A DNA stretch of 64,000 bases, taken from NCBI GenBank assembly GCA_029582265.1, contig CM055817.1, positions 26,282,258 through 26,346,257 on the forward strand, read 5' to 3'. The notes under the pieces were generated by a model. It was given only the letters and a program-made list of their open reading frames with translations. It did not search any database and was not told where the DNA came from. Shown here piece by piece: positions 52,860 to 64,000 of this stretch (positions are counted from its first letter, which is position 1; each line of letters opens with the position of its first letter). The DNA comes from Zoroaster sp. YZ-2022. Its lineage: Eukaryota > Echinodermata > Asteroidea > Forcipulatida > Zoroasteridae. The translations under genes and the position numbers were made by a program.

Positions 52860-54295
52860 GTATTACTGCATTGGTTTAACAAGAAATAAATACTAGGAGC
52901 AGATCTAGAAGGAGTGTCTATGGATAGCCCAAAGGGAATAACAATAACTAAACAAATAGAACACAGATTAATTTGTCAATAATAAATTAATTTTATAATT
53001 TTATATTCGGTTGTTTATTTATTCGATTATTCGGTTGTTCGAGAATTTGTTTACTCGTTTAACTCAATGTTTGTTTGTTCGTTTGCTTGGATGTTTGCTT
53101 GTGTGTTTACTTGTTTAATTTAAATTCATTTGATGTTTTTATTTGTTGGTTTGTTTGTTAGTTTGTTTGTGTCATTGTCCATCTGTGTCTTAGTGTTCTT
53201 TTCTGTTGTTCTTCTAATGGTCCCCTAGACCTTGTTAGTTGCCCACCCTGGTGGGCCATGACCAATACCTGGCGGCTTATGAGTCCACACCTTAATTATT
53301 TTTGATTGATAGTTTACATTCATAACAGTCATGGTTGTTTTGCTTGGTCTTTGGATTGAATGTTTTGTTTACTATTTCATACATTATTACTACTTTTTTA
53401 TTTGTTTCTAAATTTGTAATTACTTTCTGTACATATGTTTTTTCTCTCTTGACAATAAAGTAATCACTTGTAAAGTCAAACAAAAGTTGTACTTCTTTTC
53501 TTCATTTCTTCATTTGTTCTTGAAGTGAAGTTCGAGTTATAATATCAACTAGTATCGCTAATTTGTTTACTCGTTTAATTTAATTTCCTTTGAATGTTTG
53601 TTTGTTCGTTTGCTGGGATGTTTGTTTGTTCGTTTTCTATCGTTTGTGTCTCAGTTTCTTTATTTTTTCGTTTCTTCTTTACTTCGTTTGTTTGTTTGTT
53701 TGTATCTGCGTTTGATCTTACTTGCTGAAGTTCAAGTTATAATATCAACTATTATGGGTAAAAACCAACGGTTAATACCTTTTAGATCGACGATCGAGCG
53801 TTCAGTAGAATTGTTTTCAAGATCTATACAATTATATCGCACGCAAGTGTATATCTATATTTTACATCATATGTAAAAGTTAACAGCAAATACAGTATCA
53901 TGAAGAAATGATAAACTGGGGAACCAATGTAATAATTTATTCGATTTTGTATTATGTGATCATCACTTTAAACAAATTTTCTGTCATGCATGAAAGAAGC
54001 ACTGCGTATCATTCAGTTACGGTAGGCATACCCACTCGTGTCATAGCTATTTTAAATAAAAACCCGTTGTATATGCAAATGCTGGGTGACTGCCAATAAA
54101 TTAAACGACAATATTTCGTGATATTTTTGTTTTCCAGTTGACTGACCACCGCGGCAGTTCGCTGTATCAATATCACCTGTATACACGAGATAGTTATAAT
54201 TACGATATGCCGTGAAAAGGAAGCAGTTAATGGGTTATGGCTTCTGACTGGCACCCCAACCCGAGCAAAGATAGTTGACTATTTGGGAGGACGCC
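52860..54295. other. intergenic DNA, T/G-rich simple sequence and LINE-like 3' end
   Basis: GTTTGTTCGTTTGC-type low-complexity DNA occurs at 53020-53170 and 53560-53710. A possible LINE 3' end lies at 53190-53480. No supported gene; the short open frames are in simple sequence. Confidence 0.4.
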
Positions 54296-54299
54296 ATCA

Positions 54300-54390
54300 T
54301 AGGGCTGGATAGCTCAGGTGGTAGAGCGCTGGTACGGTAATTCAGAGGTCTCGGGTTCAAGACCCGGTTCAGTCAAATTTTCTTTGCTCA
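54300..54390 (+). mobile_element. tRNA-derived SINE
   Basis: Reads GGCTGGATAGCTCAGGTGGT, AGAGCGCTGG and CGGGTTCAAGACCCGG: a full tRNA-Thr-like fold with acceptor, D and T arms. It is followed by TTTTCTTTGCTCA as in the copy at 4776-4936. The anticodon loop has C instead of the near-universal U at position 33, and the shared tail marks it as a SINE. Confidence 0.65.
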
Positions 54391-54578
54391 AATTAAAAAG
54401 TATGTTTTAATTTTATTAACTAATAGCTCACTGACCGCACATTATCAACTTTTTATCTTGTTTCCAATAACCTCAGGACATGGTACATGCATGGTCAGCG
54501 CGGGGTCCTAATAACAACACACTTAAAATAATAATATTAATGTAAAATATGAGGAATTAAACTTACCAATTGTGGAAC

Positions 54579-57500
54579 TTAGTGAGTAATAACCCGTCGT
54601 TTCTTCAGTAAACTCCATTTCTTGGCAACTTTGTGGATGTCTATTTCACCTGTGAGGTCTTTCTCGCTGGCTAATAGCATGAGTCCCTCCAATCTAGAAT
54701 CCGTCATTGTTGTCCGCAAACTATTCTTGACAAACTTGAGTCTGCTGAAGGTGCGCTCATTGGACGCCACTGTTACGGGTGCGGTAATCATAAGACGAAT
54801 GGCTCGATTTGCTAATGGCAGGGCATCTTTATTGGCTTCATTTACCTCTCTAATCTTGCTGAAGTCAGTTATATCTTGAAGGCACAGTTCTGCCAGAACC
54901 TGAAGCTCTGCCTCAAGGGCTGAAGGGTCGGGGGTTTCGGTGGGAGGAAATAGAGTGGTAATTGCAGACGCCTGTGATGCATCGAAGGGGGGCTTGATAC
55001 ATGAGAACAGGGGCTTAACAGAATCTTGAAACTGGACTAAATGTTCCCTCATTCTGGAGATGTGGACATCTAGCACTTCCTTAAACTGTTGCCCATAGAA
55101 TTGCTGTAGAGTGAGGTGAACACCTGCATGTTCATCAAGTCGGCTTGGTGCTTTTCTTCGACGATGATGACGGTTAAAATCTCCCTCTGGGTCCACTCCG
55201 AGCTGTTAGGCAAACTTGCAGGCTGCCTCAATCTGGTCTTCCATCAGTTTGTCATCTGATCTTATTTTATCAAAGATGCTCAGTGTTGCCTCAACAAGGT
55301 CAGCTGCATCAAGAATTTTGAGGTCAACCCGCTGGAGATGTTCCACAAGATGCTTAGATTTGTACATAGTGTTCTTCATGAACATCACGGCAGCTATGAA
55401 GTCCAAGTTAAGCATTCTTTTGTTCAGACCGAGTGCCTTGGTTTGGGTTTGTTTGTCTGCCTTGGGACTTGAGGCGATATCACCAAGGACAGCAACAATG
55501 ATCTCAAATGACGTCCAGACTGCTTGGATGCTTTCCGCCCGTGCCGTCCATCTTGTTTTGACAGACTACGGAGCATGAGACAGTTTTCGATTGTGGTTAT
55601 CTCATCTTGCAGTGGCTGGAATCGCTTTGTGCTTGAAGTGAAGAAGACGTACAATTCCTGAAGGATGTCAAACATATCACGAGTCAATGTGCTTGCATTA
55701 CAGCTGTGTTCAACTACGGTATTGCAGCGGTGGGCTTGGCATGGTATGTACGGAATCTGTCGGCCAACAATGTCAGATAACATTTTCTGGGCACCATTGA
55801 ACTTTCCGGACATAGCGGCAGCAAAATCGTACGACTGGAAACACAGTTTAGCTGTGTCCAATCCTGCTTTTTCCATGGTAGTAACAATTTCGTTAGCTTG
55901 GGCTTTACCAGTTTTGTCCAGAGATTTCTTCAATGCAAGAAGTCTTTCGACTGGTTGAGCAGACTCATTCACATACCTAACAACAACCGATATCCTGTCC
56001 GTATGTGACTCATCTGGTGTTGTATCTGCCATTACAGAAAAAAGTCCTGCTTCGTGGACCTCTCCAACCACTCTCTCGCGTATTTCTGTTTCCAGTAATG
56101 AAATAAATTCATTCTGGGACTGTGGGCTCAAATACGTCACATGATACGAGTTCATTCGTTTGTCACTTAGCCAACGTTTGAGGATGGGTACATGTCTGCT
56201 GAGAAGGTGAACTATCTGGTAAAAGTTGCCATCTTTTTCATCAGACCCTCTGAAAGGGAGTGCTTGTCGAGCCAATGTTTTAGTAACATCTAACAAAATA
56301 GATGCAACGTCACGATTGTATGCAAGATCATCAGCCTCCTGGAGCTGCGCCATCCTCTTAGCTTTGTCCAGCTGCACGTCGATGTGTCTTGTCTTCTGGA
56401 TAAAACTGCAATAGCTGGAGAGGGAAGCTTTGTGACTTTCTGATGTGAAGTGTTTAGCCAGTTTAGCATGCTTGTCTTTGCCGGCACCTTTCATTTTATG
56501 CCATTTGTTTACACCTGTCTTCACCCACGCTGATTCTGCCTTTTCTTTTGATAGAGCATCAGTAAATAAACAGCATACGAAACAAAATGCCGCATCCTCT
56601 TTCACGCTATACTCTAAATGAGGATATTCATTGTACCACTTTGCTGAAAAACGACATTGTTTGCCCTGTGGCGTGTGGGGGTTAACTGGAAAACTGTGCA
56701 GTTTTGGTTGACAGGGACCAAGGTGGATCAAATATTCTCTCTGATTATCCTCGGTTACATCACCGCGCAATGCCGGATCATGTTCGACGGAAACGTTGGC
56801 ACTATCCTCTGAGTCATGAACTTGAAGTTTAGCTGCCTTGATTGACTGCAGCACTTTACCGCTGGTTTCGAGGAAAGGTGAACTTTTTTCTTGCACTTCT
56901 GCTATGGTTTCTCTGGCCTCAGTCATCCAGGACTCTATGTGAGGCAATTCAGCTGTTTTCATGTCATTCATGAGTCGTTTGCAGTCATCCGTCAGTTGCA
57001 CAATCCGCGACTGAACTGCAACGGATTCAGTCCATTCAACTGTGTCTGATTTACTTACACAATTAGAAGGCATACTCTCTTCGCGCCAAACATCTTCTTT
57101 GCCTGTCTGATGGGGAGGCATCGTAGTGTCACTTGCCAAGTCTCTACGTGGATTGTTTTCCTCAGTATGGACGGCCGTTGATGTAGATGAATATGTAGCT
57201 TCAGCAGATTCATGGCCGCTTGTTGGTTCAGCTGCCTCATCTGAAACAAAAAAACACAAACAAAACCCAAAACTGTAAAAGAGAGATCACGCTGCGAAAG
57301 ATAGAATACACTAAATTAGCAAAAGGAATGTTTTAAAGAGTATTTGACCTACAGAAAATAGAGTACAAATACTTTATACAAATAAAATTGAATCCGTTTT
57401 GAGTGATAAGCTGGTCACACAAATTCAAAAATCCGACTTTGATATCCCCCCCCCCCCACCCCGCACGGTATTCTCCAAAAGAATATTATAAATATTCAAT

Positions 57501-57735
57501 TTACCTATATTTTCCACAACTGAGCGCGTCTGGGGCTGTGAAGTGTCCACTGGCAACTGATTCTGGTGCTCTTCTCTTGATGGCAAATGGATTTGCGGGT
57601 GCGCCTTCATGCTGGATTCTTACCCTGCTTCCCATCGTGACATGCCTGCTCGTGACGCTTGCGGTAATCGTCGTCAAACACGGCATTGCATTCCATGCAT
57701 TGGAGTTTTATTCTCTTCCTCTTTTTAGAGCTCAT
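54579..57735 (-). pseudogene. hAT-superfamily transposase (ZMYM1-like), broken by one frameshift and one stop
   Basis: Exon 1 (57735-57624) codes MSSKKRKRIKLQCMECNAVF and a CX2C...H...H-like finger. A possible 69 bp exon (57573-57505) follows after a 50 bp intron. The main exon runs from 57240. It has a TTF-type zinc finger (QCRFSAKWYNEYPHLEY, FCFVCCLF), a catalytic region (SVMADTTPDESHTDRISVVV; IPCQAHRCNTVVEH; LRSLSK) and a C-terminal hAT dimerisation domain (ANRAIRLMITAPVTVASNER, then TFSRLKFVKNSLR). Loss of one A in a run at about 55558 shifts the frame where a TRW motif is expected; a TAA at 55206-55208 interrupts it again before GVDPEGDF. Both look like recent single mutations. No terminal inverted repeats were identified. 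Confidence 0.8.
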
Positions 57736-57739
57736 CCTT

Positions 57740-59050
57740 TGATCAATAGTAACTCAAAACTTGCGACAACCAAAAACTGTTTTGGATTGACGTCTGGTCT
57801 CGTGGAAAAATATAGTGAAACTGCAGACTGCAAAGCAAAATTACCGTGCCTTCCCGCAAAAAAATCTCAATTCCATACAGGGGTTATATCCGAAACGGAA
57901 ATTGGAGCTGTTTCCGCGAATAAACGAGATGTATTACAAAATAAAAACAACTGATAAGAAACGGCTCGGCAAATCTTTACAGTGCTTTGAATTGAAGCCG
58001 ACCTATTTCCGTTCGGCAAATCCTTAATTCTGAACACAAAGCTCCACGGGCCGGTTTGCCGAATGGCATTTTATTCTGAAATGTTACTACATTTGGTGCT
58101 TCATTTGCCGACTGAAGCTCGAAATGCCGACTGAAACAATTATTGTTGCTAAGCCCAACAAATAACGTGTTTTGAGAAGTTTTCCCGTGGATTTCTGAGT
58201 GTAGTGGATGGGCGCTGCTTAGGTTGTGCTAAGAAATTCATATGATGGGAATTTCGTTCTCGTTCCAATAACTGCGTATACATAGATGTATCATCTATTT
58301 CACTGGTTGGCAAAAACAAAAACAAAAAACTAAACAAAAAATAACGCATCACCTCAATGATTTTGAAGCCAACCGATGAACAGAATCCGGATAAATGTTG
58401 TTTGGCCTTTGCGTGGTGTTATTTTTCTTCCATTAAGCCCTCTTTGGACCCGGGTTCAAATCAAACGGCAGTTTCCCTGCTAGCTACAGTGCTATTATAC
58501 CAAACATTTTTCTTTTTGCAAAAACTATATACAACACAATCTTGTGACCCTATTAGCCCGAAGACTTGTAAGACTTATCTGCTCGTATTTCTGGGCTGCA
58601 ACAAACTCACCCCAGTCATGCGATCTGTTGGCCACCCAGGAATGTAAGAACAACCGACACAACAAGAGTCGCCCTAATCCGTACATTACACCCAAGGCAA
58701 CCTAAACTGCCATCTATCCTGATACATATCCTTCACTCTTCTATTTGAAATATTAATCAAAAACAAAATCAGCATATCGGATGAAAACAAAAGTAAGTTA
58801 AATATCATAATTCGGACAACTATTTTGCGTTGCAGAAAGTACCAAAAGTAATGAGTAAAAAGTAAAACATTTATAACTTCTTCAACTAGGACTTGTCCAA
58901 TGTTTGTTTTCATTTCATAGATAGGCCCCAGTTAATGTGTAATTTGGCCTCAGAACATTTATGTCAAATTCATCAACAGAGGGCGTTTACTAGCAGCTAA
59001 CTATTATGCATATATTACCACGAATTTGAGATACGGGCGTTACGGATCGC
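57740..59050. other. noncoding DNA upstream of the hAT gene
   Basis: GCCGACTGAA and TTTGCCGA words recur near 58045-58125. No supported gene. The 5' end of the hAT element may lie here but was not located. Confidence 0.35.
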
Positions 59051-59054
59051 ACTA

Positions 59055-59446
59055 AGGCGAGCGGACCCATTAGGGCCCATTGAACAATTGTTAAACTATT
59101 GGCCCAAAATATTCATTGAGGTTGCTTCATTCGTTTACCAGATTTGAAAACAATGGTTCTGCTTGGAACAGCTTCTGGAAGCAGACAAAAGAAGTGATAA
59201 CTGGCAGTCCTAATACCTACACAACAGCCAATGTAGTCTGGAACATCCACTATTAATCCTTCACTAATCCTCCCTACACAATAGGCAGTAATCCCTTAAT
59301 TAATAGCCCTTTTGTCTGACCCAGGAGGGCCAGTTTAGCTAGGTGCATTCAAGCATTGACAAAACTCTCTTCTCAATCATTCGACCATTGAATCGACTTT
59401 CCATAGTTTAACGATTGCTCAATGGGCCCTAATGCGACCGCTTACC
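59055..59446. mobile_element. MITE with about 45 bp inverted repeats
   Basis: The left arm AGGCGAGCGGACCCATTAGG, continuing through GCCCATTGAACAATTG, is matched by the complement of the right arm at about 59402-59446 (CAATGGGCCCTAATGCGACC). The core of about 300 bp is noncoding. Confidence 0.65.
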
Positions 59447-59674
59447 TAACTGCCTTTTTATACAGTAAGGATTGAGCATTATCTTATAATTATCAGCTAA
59501 TTAAAAAAGGTACTTCCACTAAGGAAGTCGAGTGACATGGTATCCTAGTGGTTTCAATGTACGTGATACCGAGATAGAGACAACTTAAAACAAAATAATT
59601 CAAATTAAAAAAAATAATTCAAAAGCAAAGTCTTTCTGCGTAATTGTAATTCACGGCTGTAGAAGGTTCTTTGT

Positions 59675-59835
59675 AGAACTTGTAGCCTTGCATGGTGAGG
59701 AGGATAAGTAAGAGTAATTGCGGTGACACCATGTGAAATGCTCAATTGAGTAGTAATTAGTTCTGAAAAGAACTGGAGGTACAACTCGACGTTTCGATCA
59801 GTATGCTCAGATCGTCCTCAGGAGAATGCTGGACT
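59675..59835 (-). mobile_element. Penelope-like 3'-end fragment
   Basis: Same tail as at 21445-21600: TTGTAGCCTTGCATGGTGAG at one end, TACAACTCGACGTTTCGATC and AGATCGTCCTCAGGAGAATG at the other. Confidence 0.6.
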
Positions 59836-59839
59836 CTGG

Positions 59840-61300
59840 AAAATCGTTGTGCATTCTCTTTCTGGTCATTTTGTAGTTAGGGTGGCAACATGGTGTTGTG
59901 TGGCTTTATCAACACTGTGTTTACACGCATTCACGAAATTATTTTATTTATTATTATACACCTTGCAAACCAAGGATTCCTCAAAAGCGCATACAGCACA
60001 AATCAGCTTTCTGATTATCTTCAAATTTAACTATTCTGGAAATGTAATAGATGCCTAGATGCTGGATGCATGTTGAAGCATACTCTGTTTTTTATCAGTT
60101 TTTAATAAACGGCCCTCTCACATTAAATACAAAACCTTCCTGATGTCGCCTTTTTGTTCCCAGTGAATCAAACATAACTTCTTGACGTCTCGGTCTCGAT
60201 CTGAGACACAAACGTCTGGACCTTCTCAGACCGAAAACTGTGGTCAAAGCGCCTTCCAGATGTGATATTGATGACATCGCATTATTGCATGTGCTTCAGG
60301 CCTCATCTGATATATCTTGTTGCACTTTACATTCTTATACCGAAGATTAATAAATAAAAACTGGTGTCAGATAGGGGAGATCATATCCTCCAATGTATGG
60401 CTTATAACGTCACCTAGTAACGATTTTTTTTTGTTTAAAGCATAATTATCTTATTCAGTATCGTTGGCGACAGATAGTGCCATCCAATATGTAAACATTC
60501 CATTTTGTTTCATTTATTGATTTCACAGGTAGAAAAACAAATAAACACAAGATTACATTAAATTAACAGAAATAGAAACAAAGGTAGCACTCCTGTAGGA
60601 TTATTAAAAAAAAAGTAAACTAAATTACTGTCGAGTTGATCTCCTGATGCTACCACTTAAGAAGCAAACAAACATTGAATCACACAAAGAACGATAAACA
60701 ACATGGCTTTAGGCACACTTTGAGATTTAAAAACAATATTAAAATAAAAATATAATTTTTAAGTTTATACTACACAGTTTGAGTTAGGGCATCTCCTAGG
60801 CCAGAGACTAATAAATGTTTTCTTAGTGAATTAATAAATATAGATAAACCATAAATATCTGTGTCTTTAACATCTGCTGGTAGCACTTCCCATAATCTTG
60901 GAAATGTATATAAAAACAAATAATAAATAAAGAAAATGATGAGCAGCATGGGACCTTGCCATTTGATGAGAAAACTTAACAACTTCAGTGTGTCTACGAT
61001 TAACATTTAAGTCATTGTTGATGACTTCACACATAAGTTCACGTTGAAAGGCTTCAAATTATACGAAGTAAGTTGAATACAAACCAACTGTATGCCTTAT
61101 TTTGCTTAAGTAATATTACAAAATTAAACTGTTTGACTAATTCGTTATACAATTTAATAGTAAGCATTCTCAAGAGGAACAAGCAGATAGACATAATTCT
61201 AATAGACATTTAAAAACTTACTGTATCAAAAGGTCCAGTGAAATGCAATTCTAATTAGATACATATTTTTTTGAAAACATCTATGCTTCTGGACAGTTTG
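59840..61300. repeat. third copy of intergenic repeat DNA
   Basis: Matches 6890-7860 in part: AACACTGTGTTTACA, GAGATCATATCCTCCAATGT, ATGGCTTATAA and AAACTGTTTGACTA. About 60500-60980 is an insertion not in the other copies. No gene is supported. Confidence 0.6.
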
Positions 61301-61670
61301 AATAAAATCACATATATTTATAAACCTCCTTCGTAACAGTTAAATTGTGGTTGAGGAAGCAATTATGTGACGTCACTTATATTACTGCTAGAAAGCGCTA
61401 TGACCAACTCTCCAAATGTACGCCTTTGATTGAGAGTGAGCGATACTGCCCTCTATCAGTATATTTTAACGGGTGGGTGGATCGATAAGCTCGTGTGACG
61501 TTATCAAGAAGATATATTTGTGTTTGATGTCAATATGATTCATACAGCGTTCGCTGGAGGATGGTATAGTATTTTGGTGCAAGCATCATTCGTAAACATC
61601 CTCATCATCTCACATCATCACCTGTGGTTTCACTTTTCAAGTTTCAAAGGAATCATTCACCACAAAAGAA

Positions 61671-61991
61671 ATGTTTCGCGTTCTCTTTTTGGTGATCATT
61701 CATTGCCTGTTGGCCGAGACTGTCAGGTCCTGTCAAAATGCGGCCGTTGGTATCTCGCGTAGCCTGCATTTCAGTGGTAGGGCCGACCTGTCCCTGCTTG
61801 GTCATGGATACCGCAACTTGACGAGAATTTCGATGGCCAGATGCGGCATGTTGTGTCTATCTAATACACGCTGTTTCTCGTTCAACTACTCGGACCGGGA
61901 CAAGCTTTGTGAGCTGAACGAGGCTTCGGCATCGCAGTTCCCACAGGCTCTCGTTGAGAAGAATGACACCTACTATTACGAACCAGAGAAG
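61671..61991 (+). CDS. first exon of a secreted PAN/Apple-domain protein
   Basis: ATG at 61671 opens a signal peptide (MFRVLFLVIIHCLLAETV) followed by a PAN/Apple-type module with MARCGMLCLSNTRCFSFNYS and DKLCEL, the usual Cys spacing of the domain. The exon probably ends at GAGAAG|GTATTT (61991, phase 0); reading through gives a hydrophobic run and a stop at 62030, which is intron. Apple modules bind proteins or sugars outside the cell. Later exons are not recognisable before the window ends, so the gene is either continued to the right or truncated by the repeats there. Confidence 0.7.
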
Positions 61992-62008
61992 GTATTTCTT
62001 TTTCTTTT

Positions 62009-62375
62009 ACTTTTTGTAATTCGTTTGTAAATATACGTTCCGTCTTTTGAGCAGTATGTCCATCTATGCTATGAAACGATGTCCAATTTCAGCCAAAATT
62101 GCCGGAGCTATTGGTATTCTGCCACGCTGTATTTGAATTCGACCTATGAACACTTTAAATTACCTGAATTCTCAAGGCTCTTTAATGCAATGTTACTTTT
62201 TTATGCAAATCGCCCCACACAAGGCCAATGGCCACTCCAAGGTGGGGGCTACTAAGTCATTGAGATGTTACAACGACTCCACACTGGAGAAACCAGCCCC
62301 CCGCACCGAAACAAGACAAGTTAATAACCAGCCTCTACACGGTGCGAATAGGACTGGGAGGGGTAACTAGTCCAG
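62009..62375. repeat. left copy of a recent direct repeat
   Basis: Nearly identical to 63634-64000 at an offset of 1625 bp; I find one difference (C at 62301, T at 63926) over 367 bp. It begins just inside the intron after the PAN exon. The 74-residue frame it contains is repeated identically but resembles nothing known. Confidence 0.9.
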
Positions 62376-62530
62376 AACAAGGCAGTTGTTAAACTGCCTC
62401 TGCCCCTATAAGCAATATTATGGTTAAGTGTCTTGCTCAAGGACACATGTGTCACGGCCGGGATTCGAACCCACATTCTGCTGCTAACACCAGAACTTGA
62501 GTCCGGTAAGCTAGACTGGGGCAAGTAACT
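62376..62530 (-). mobile_element. tRNA-derived SINE (class II head)
   Basis: The minus strand has GTGGGTTCGAATCCCGGCCG, then GACACATGTGTCC and TTGAGCAAGACACTTAACC. The GAGCAAGACACTT block is a body motif shared with the neighbour at 62690-62845. Confidence 0.6.
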
Positions 62531-62689
62531 GTTTATAGCTTATCCAATTACCCCAGCATCAAGGGGAACAACATGTACCAATAATTATTCGCGCGTGGTG
62601 CATGTCACTGATATGCACAGACAGCCGGTCTTTATACCGGCCATTAATAATAATAATCAAACACAACAACCAACTCTGCCCTCACAGGT

Positions 62690-62850
62690 ACCCATTTACT
62701 CTGGAGAGAAGCAATTATGATAAAGTGTCTTGCTCGAAGACACAAGCACCACGTTCGCGGTCTGGATTCGAACCCACATTCTGACGACTCAACCATCAGA
62801 ACACAAATCCGATGCACTAAACCGCTCGGCTATGGCACTCCACAATACAA
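62690..62850 (-). mobile_element. tRNA-derived SINE (class II head), second copy
   Basis: The minus strand has GCCATAGCCGAGCGGTTTAG (box A), GTGGGTTCGAATCCAGACCG (box B), then GAGCAAGACACTTTATCATA and AAATGGGTACCTGTGAG. Head and body match the unit at 62376-62530 and the head at 3976-4068. Confidence 0.7.
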
Positions 62851-62889
62851 TAATACATCCCAATTTGATTCGTCCAATTGTCTATCGGT

Positions 62890-63190
62890 CTTGGGAGTTT
62901 GTGAATTCAGAATAAACTGTACCAGAGTCATAGCACTCACCGACTCACTCACCGACTCACTCAGTTTGTCTATCAGTATGTGAATTCAGAATAAACGGTA
63001 CCAGAGTCATAGCACTCACCGACTCACTCAGTTTGTGAGTTCAGAATAAACGGTACCAGAGTCTTAGCACTCACCGACTCACTCACCGACTCACTCAGTT
63101 TGTGAGTGCAGAATAAACGGTAGCAAGGCCATAGCACTCGCTCACTCGCTCACTCACTCAAGCACTCAGGCACTCAGGCACTCACTTACT
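62890..63190. repeat. minisatellite, unit about 65 bp
   Basis: Four units contain GTGA(A/G)TTCAGAATAAAC, GGTACCAGAGTC, TAGCACTCACC and GACTCACTCA, degrading into CACTCA repeats at the right end. Confidence 0.85.
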
Positions 63191-63301
63191 TTAGCCAATT
63201 TGCCATCTGAATTTAGCGGCAGATACAAAACTTAAAAACTGAACATCTTCAAAATCGCTGGACAAGGGGTGGTTACTTTTGATGCGGCTAAGTGAACAAT
63301 C

Positions 63302-63560
63302 CGTCCCTAATTTGCCATAGTGACCAATCCGACCTTTTTCAATTTTAAGTTTTCCCGCCCATTAGTACATTCAGGAAGAGACCTACCATTGTATCTAATC
63401 CACATGCATGTATTCCTTATAGTTTTGGAGATAGAGCATGCATTCAAATGACGAATGCTCTAACTGTTTTTTTTTGTAATTTGGCAAAGTGACCAATACC
63501 GCGTTGGTCACTATGCCAAATTAATTCAGGATTAGTCACTATGGCAAATTAGGGACGAAT
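63302..63560. mobile_element. MITE of the TTTGCCATAGTGACCAAT family, copy 3
   Basis: Inverse orientation to copies 1 and 2. Termini CGTCCCTAATTTGCCATAGT and ACTATGGCAAATTAGGGACG are perfect inverted repeats. It lies between the two copies of the 1.6 kb-spaced direct repeat. Confidence 0.8.
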
Positions 63561-63633
63561 CATCCAACGAGGCTCCTCGGGCACAACAAACACAAGCCCA
63601 CTTCGATGGTTTGATTTGGTTGTTTATTTGCCG

Positions 63634-64000
63634 ACTTTTTGTAATTCGTTTGTAAATATACGTTCCGTCTTTTGAGCAGTATGTCCATCTATGCTATGAA
63701 ACGATGTCCAATTTCAGCCAAAATTGCCGGAGCTATTGGTATTCTGCCACGCTGTATTTGAATTCGACCTATGAACACTTTAAATTACCTGAATTCTCAA
63801 GGCTCTTTAATGCAATGTTACTTTTTTATGCAAATCGCCCCACACAAGGCCAATGGCCACTCCAAGGTGGGGGCTACTAAGTCATTGAGATGTTACAACG
63901 ACTCCACACTGGAGAAACCAGCCCCTCGCACCGAAACAAGACAAGTTAATAACCAGCCTCTACACGGTGCGAATAGGACTGGGAGGGGTAACTAGTCCAG
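63634..64000. repeat. right copy of the recent direct repeat, cut by the window edge
   Basis: Copy of 62009-62375, running to the last base of the window. Confidence 0.9.

Noticed and set aside
54300..54375. Functional tRNA-Thr gene
   Set aside because: The fold is nearly complete, but the anticodon loop lacks U33 and the stem has mismatches, and the same head with the same non-tRNA tail occurs at 4776-4936, so it is a SINE.
62146..62370. 74-residue frame present twice
   Set aside because: Its identity in both copies reflects the recent direct repeat, not selection, and it resembles no family.
62890..63190. CRISPR-like array
   Set aside because: Units are tandem with no unique spacers and the genome is animal; it is a minisatellite.

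Overview
The window is animal nuclear DNA: AT-rich, intron-rich, no operons, and full of SINEs, MITEs, LINEs, Penelope-like fragments and Kolobok, hAT and Tc1-type DNA transposons. The repeat mix, the free-standing P2X7-type zinc domain and the PAN-domain secreted gene suggest a marine invertebrate, perhaps a deuterostome such as a hemichordate, echinoderm or amphioxus. The species cannot be fixed from sequence alone.

The main host feature is a small family of secreted-protein genes that I could rebuild exon by exon from splice sites and codon phase. Gene D (about 660-2262, minus) is cut by the left edge. Gene A (10774-18015, minus) has eight exons and codes 378 aa. Gene B (23585-35614, minus) has the same eight exons and codes 338 aa. 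Gene C (48222-52811, plus) shares the first two exons and then appears to join in phase to a different cysteine-rich tandem-domain exon. A and B lie in a tandem duplication of about 12.5 kb: unit A is about 6900-19450 and unit B about 20130-37680 plus 47110-47420. Unit B was later swollen by insertions: a Penelope-like fragment, MITEs, a 6.5 kb Tx1/L1-like LINE in an intron, a 825 bp Tc1-like foldback element and an 8.46 kb Kolobok transposon.

The most notable find is that Kolobok-type transposon at 37746-46209. It has TTAA target duplications, matching terminal inverted repeats, an apparently intact ten-exon THAP-domain transposase (773 aa, D434/D501/E648 candidate triad) on the minus strand, and a second intact three-exon gene on the plus strand coding a 198 aa protein like the cytoplasmic zinc domain of the P2X7 receptor, without the channel.

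The right part holds gene C, a decayed hAT transposase (54579-57735), further MITEs and a Penelope fragment, a third copy of intergenic repeat DNA (59850-61300), the first exon of a PAN/Apple-domain secreted gene (61671-61991), and a nearly identical 1.6 kb-spaced direct repeat that runs off the right edge. Function of the A/B/C/D family is unknown to me; the sequence shows only that the products are secreted, cysteine-containing, and in A and B carry a mucin-like Thr-rich stretch.
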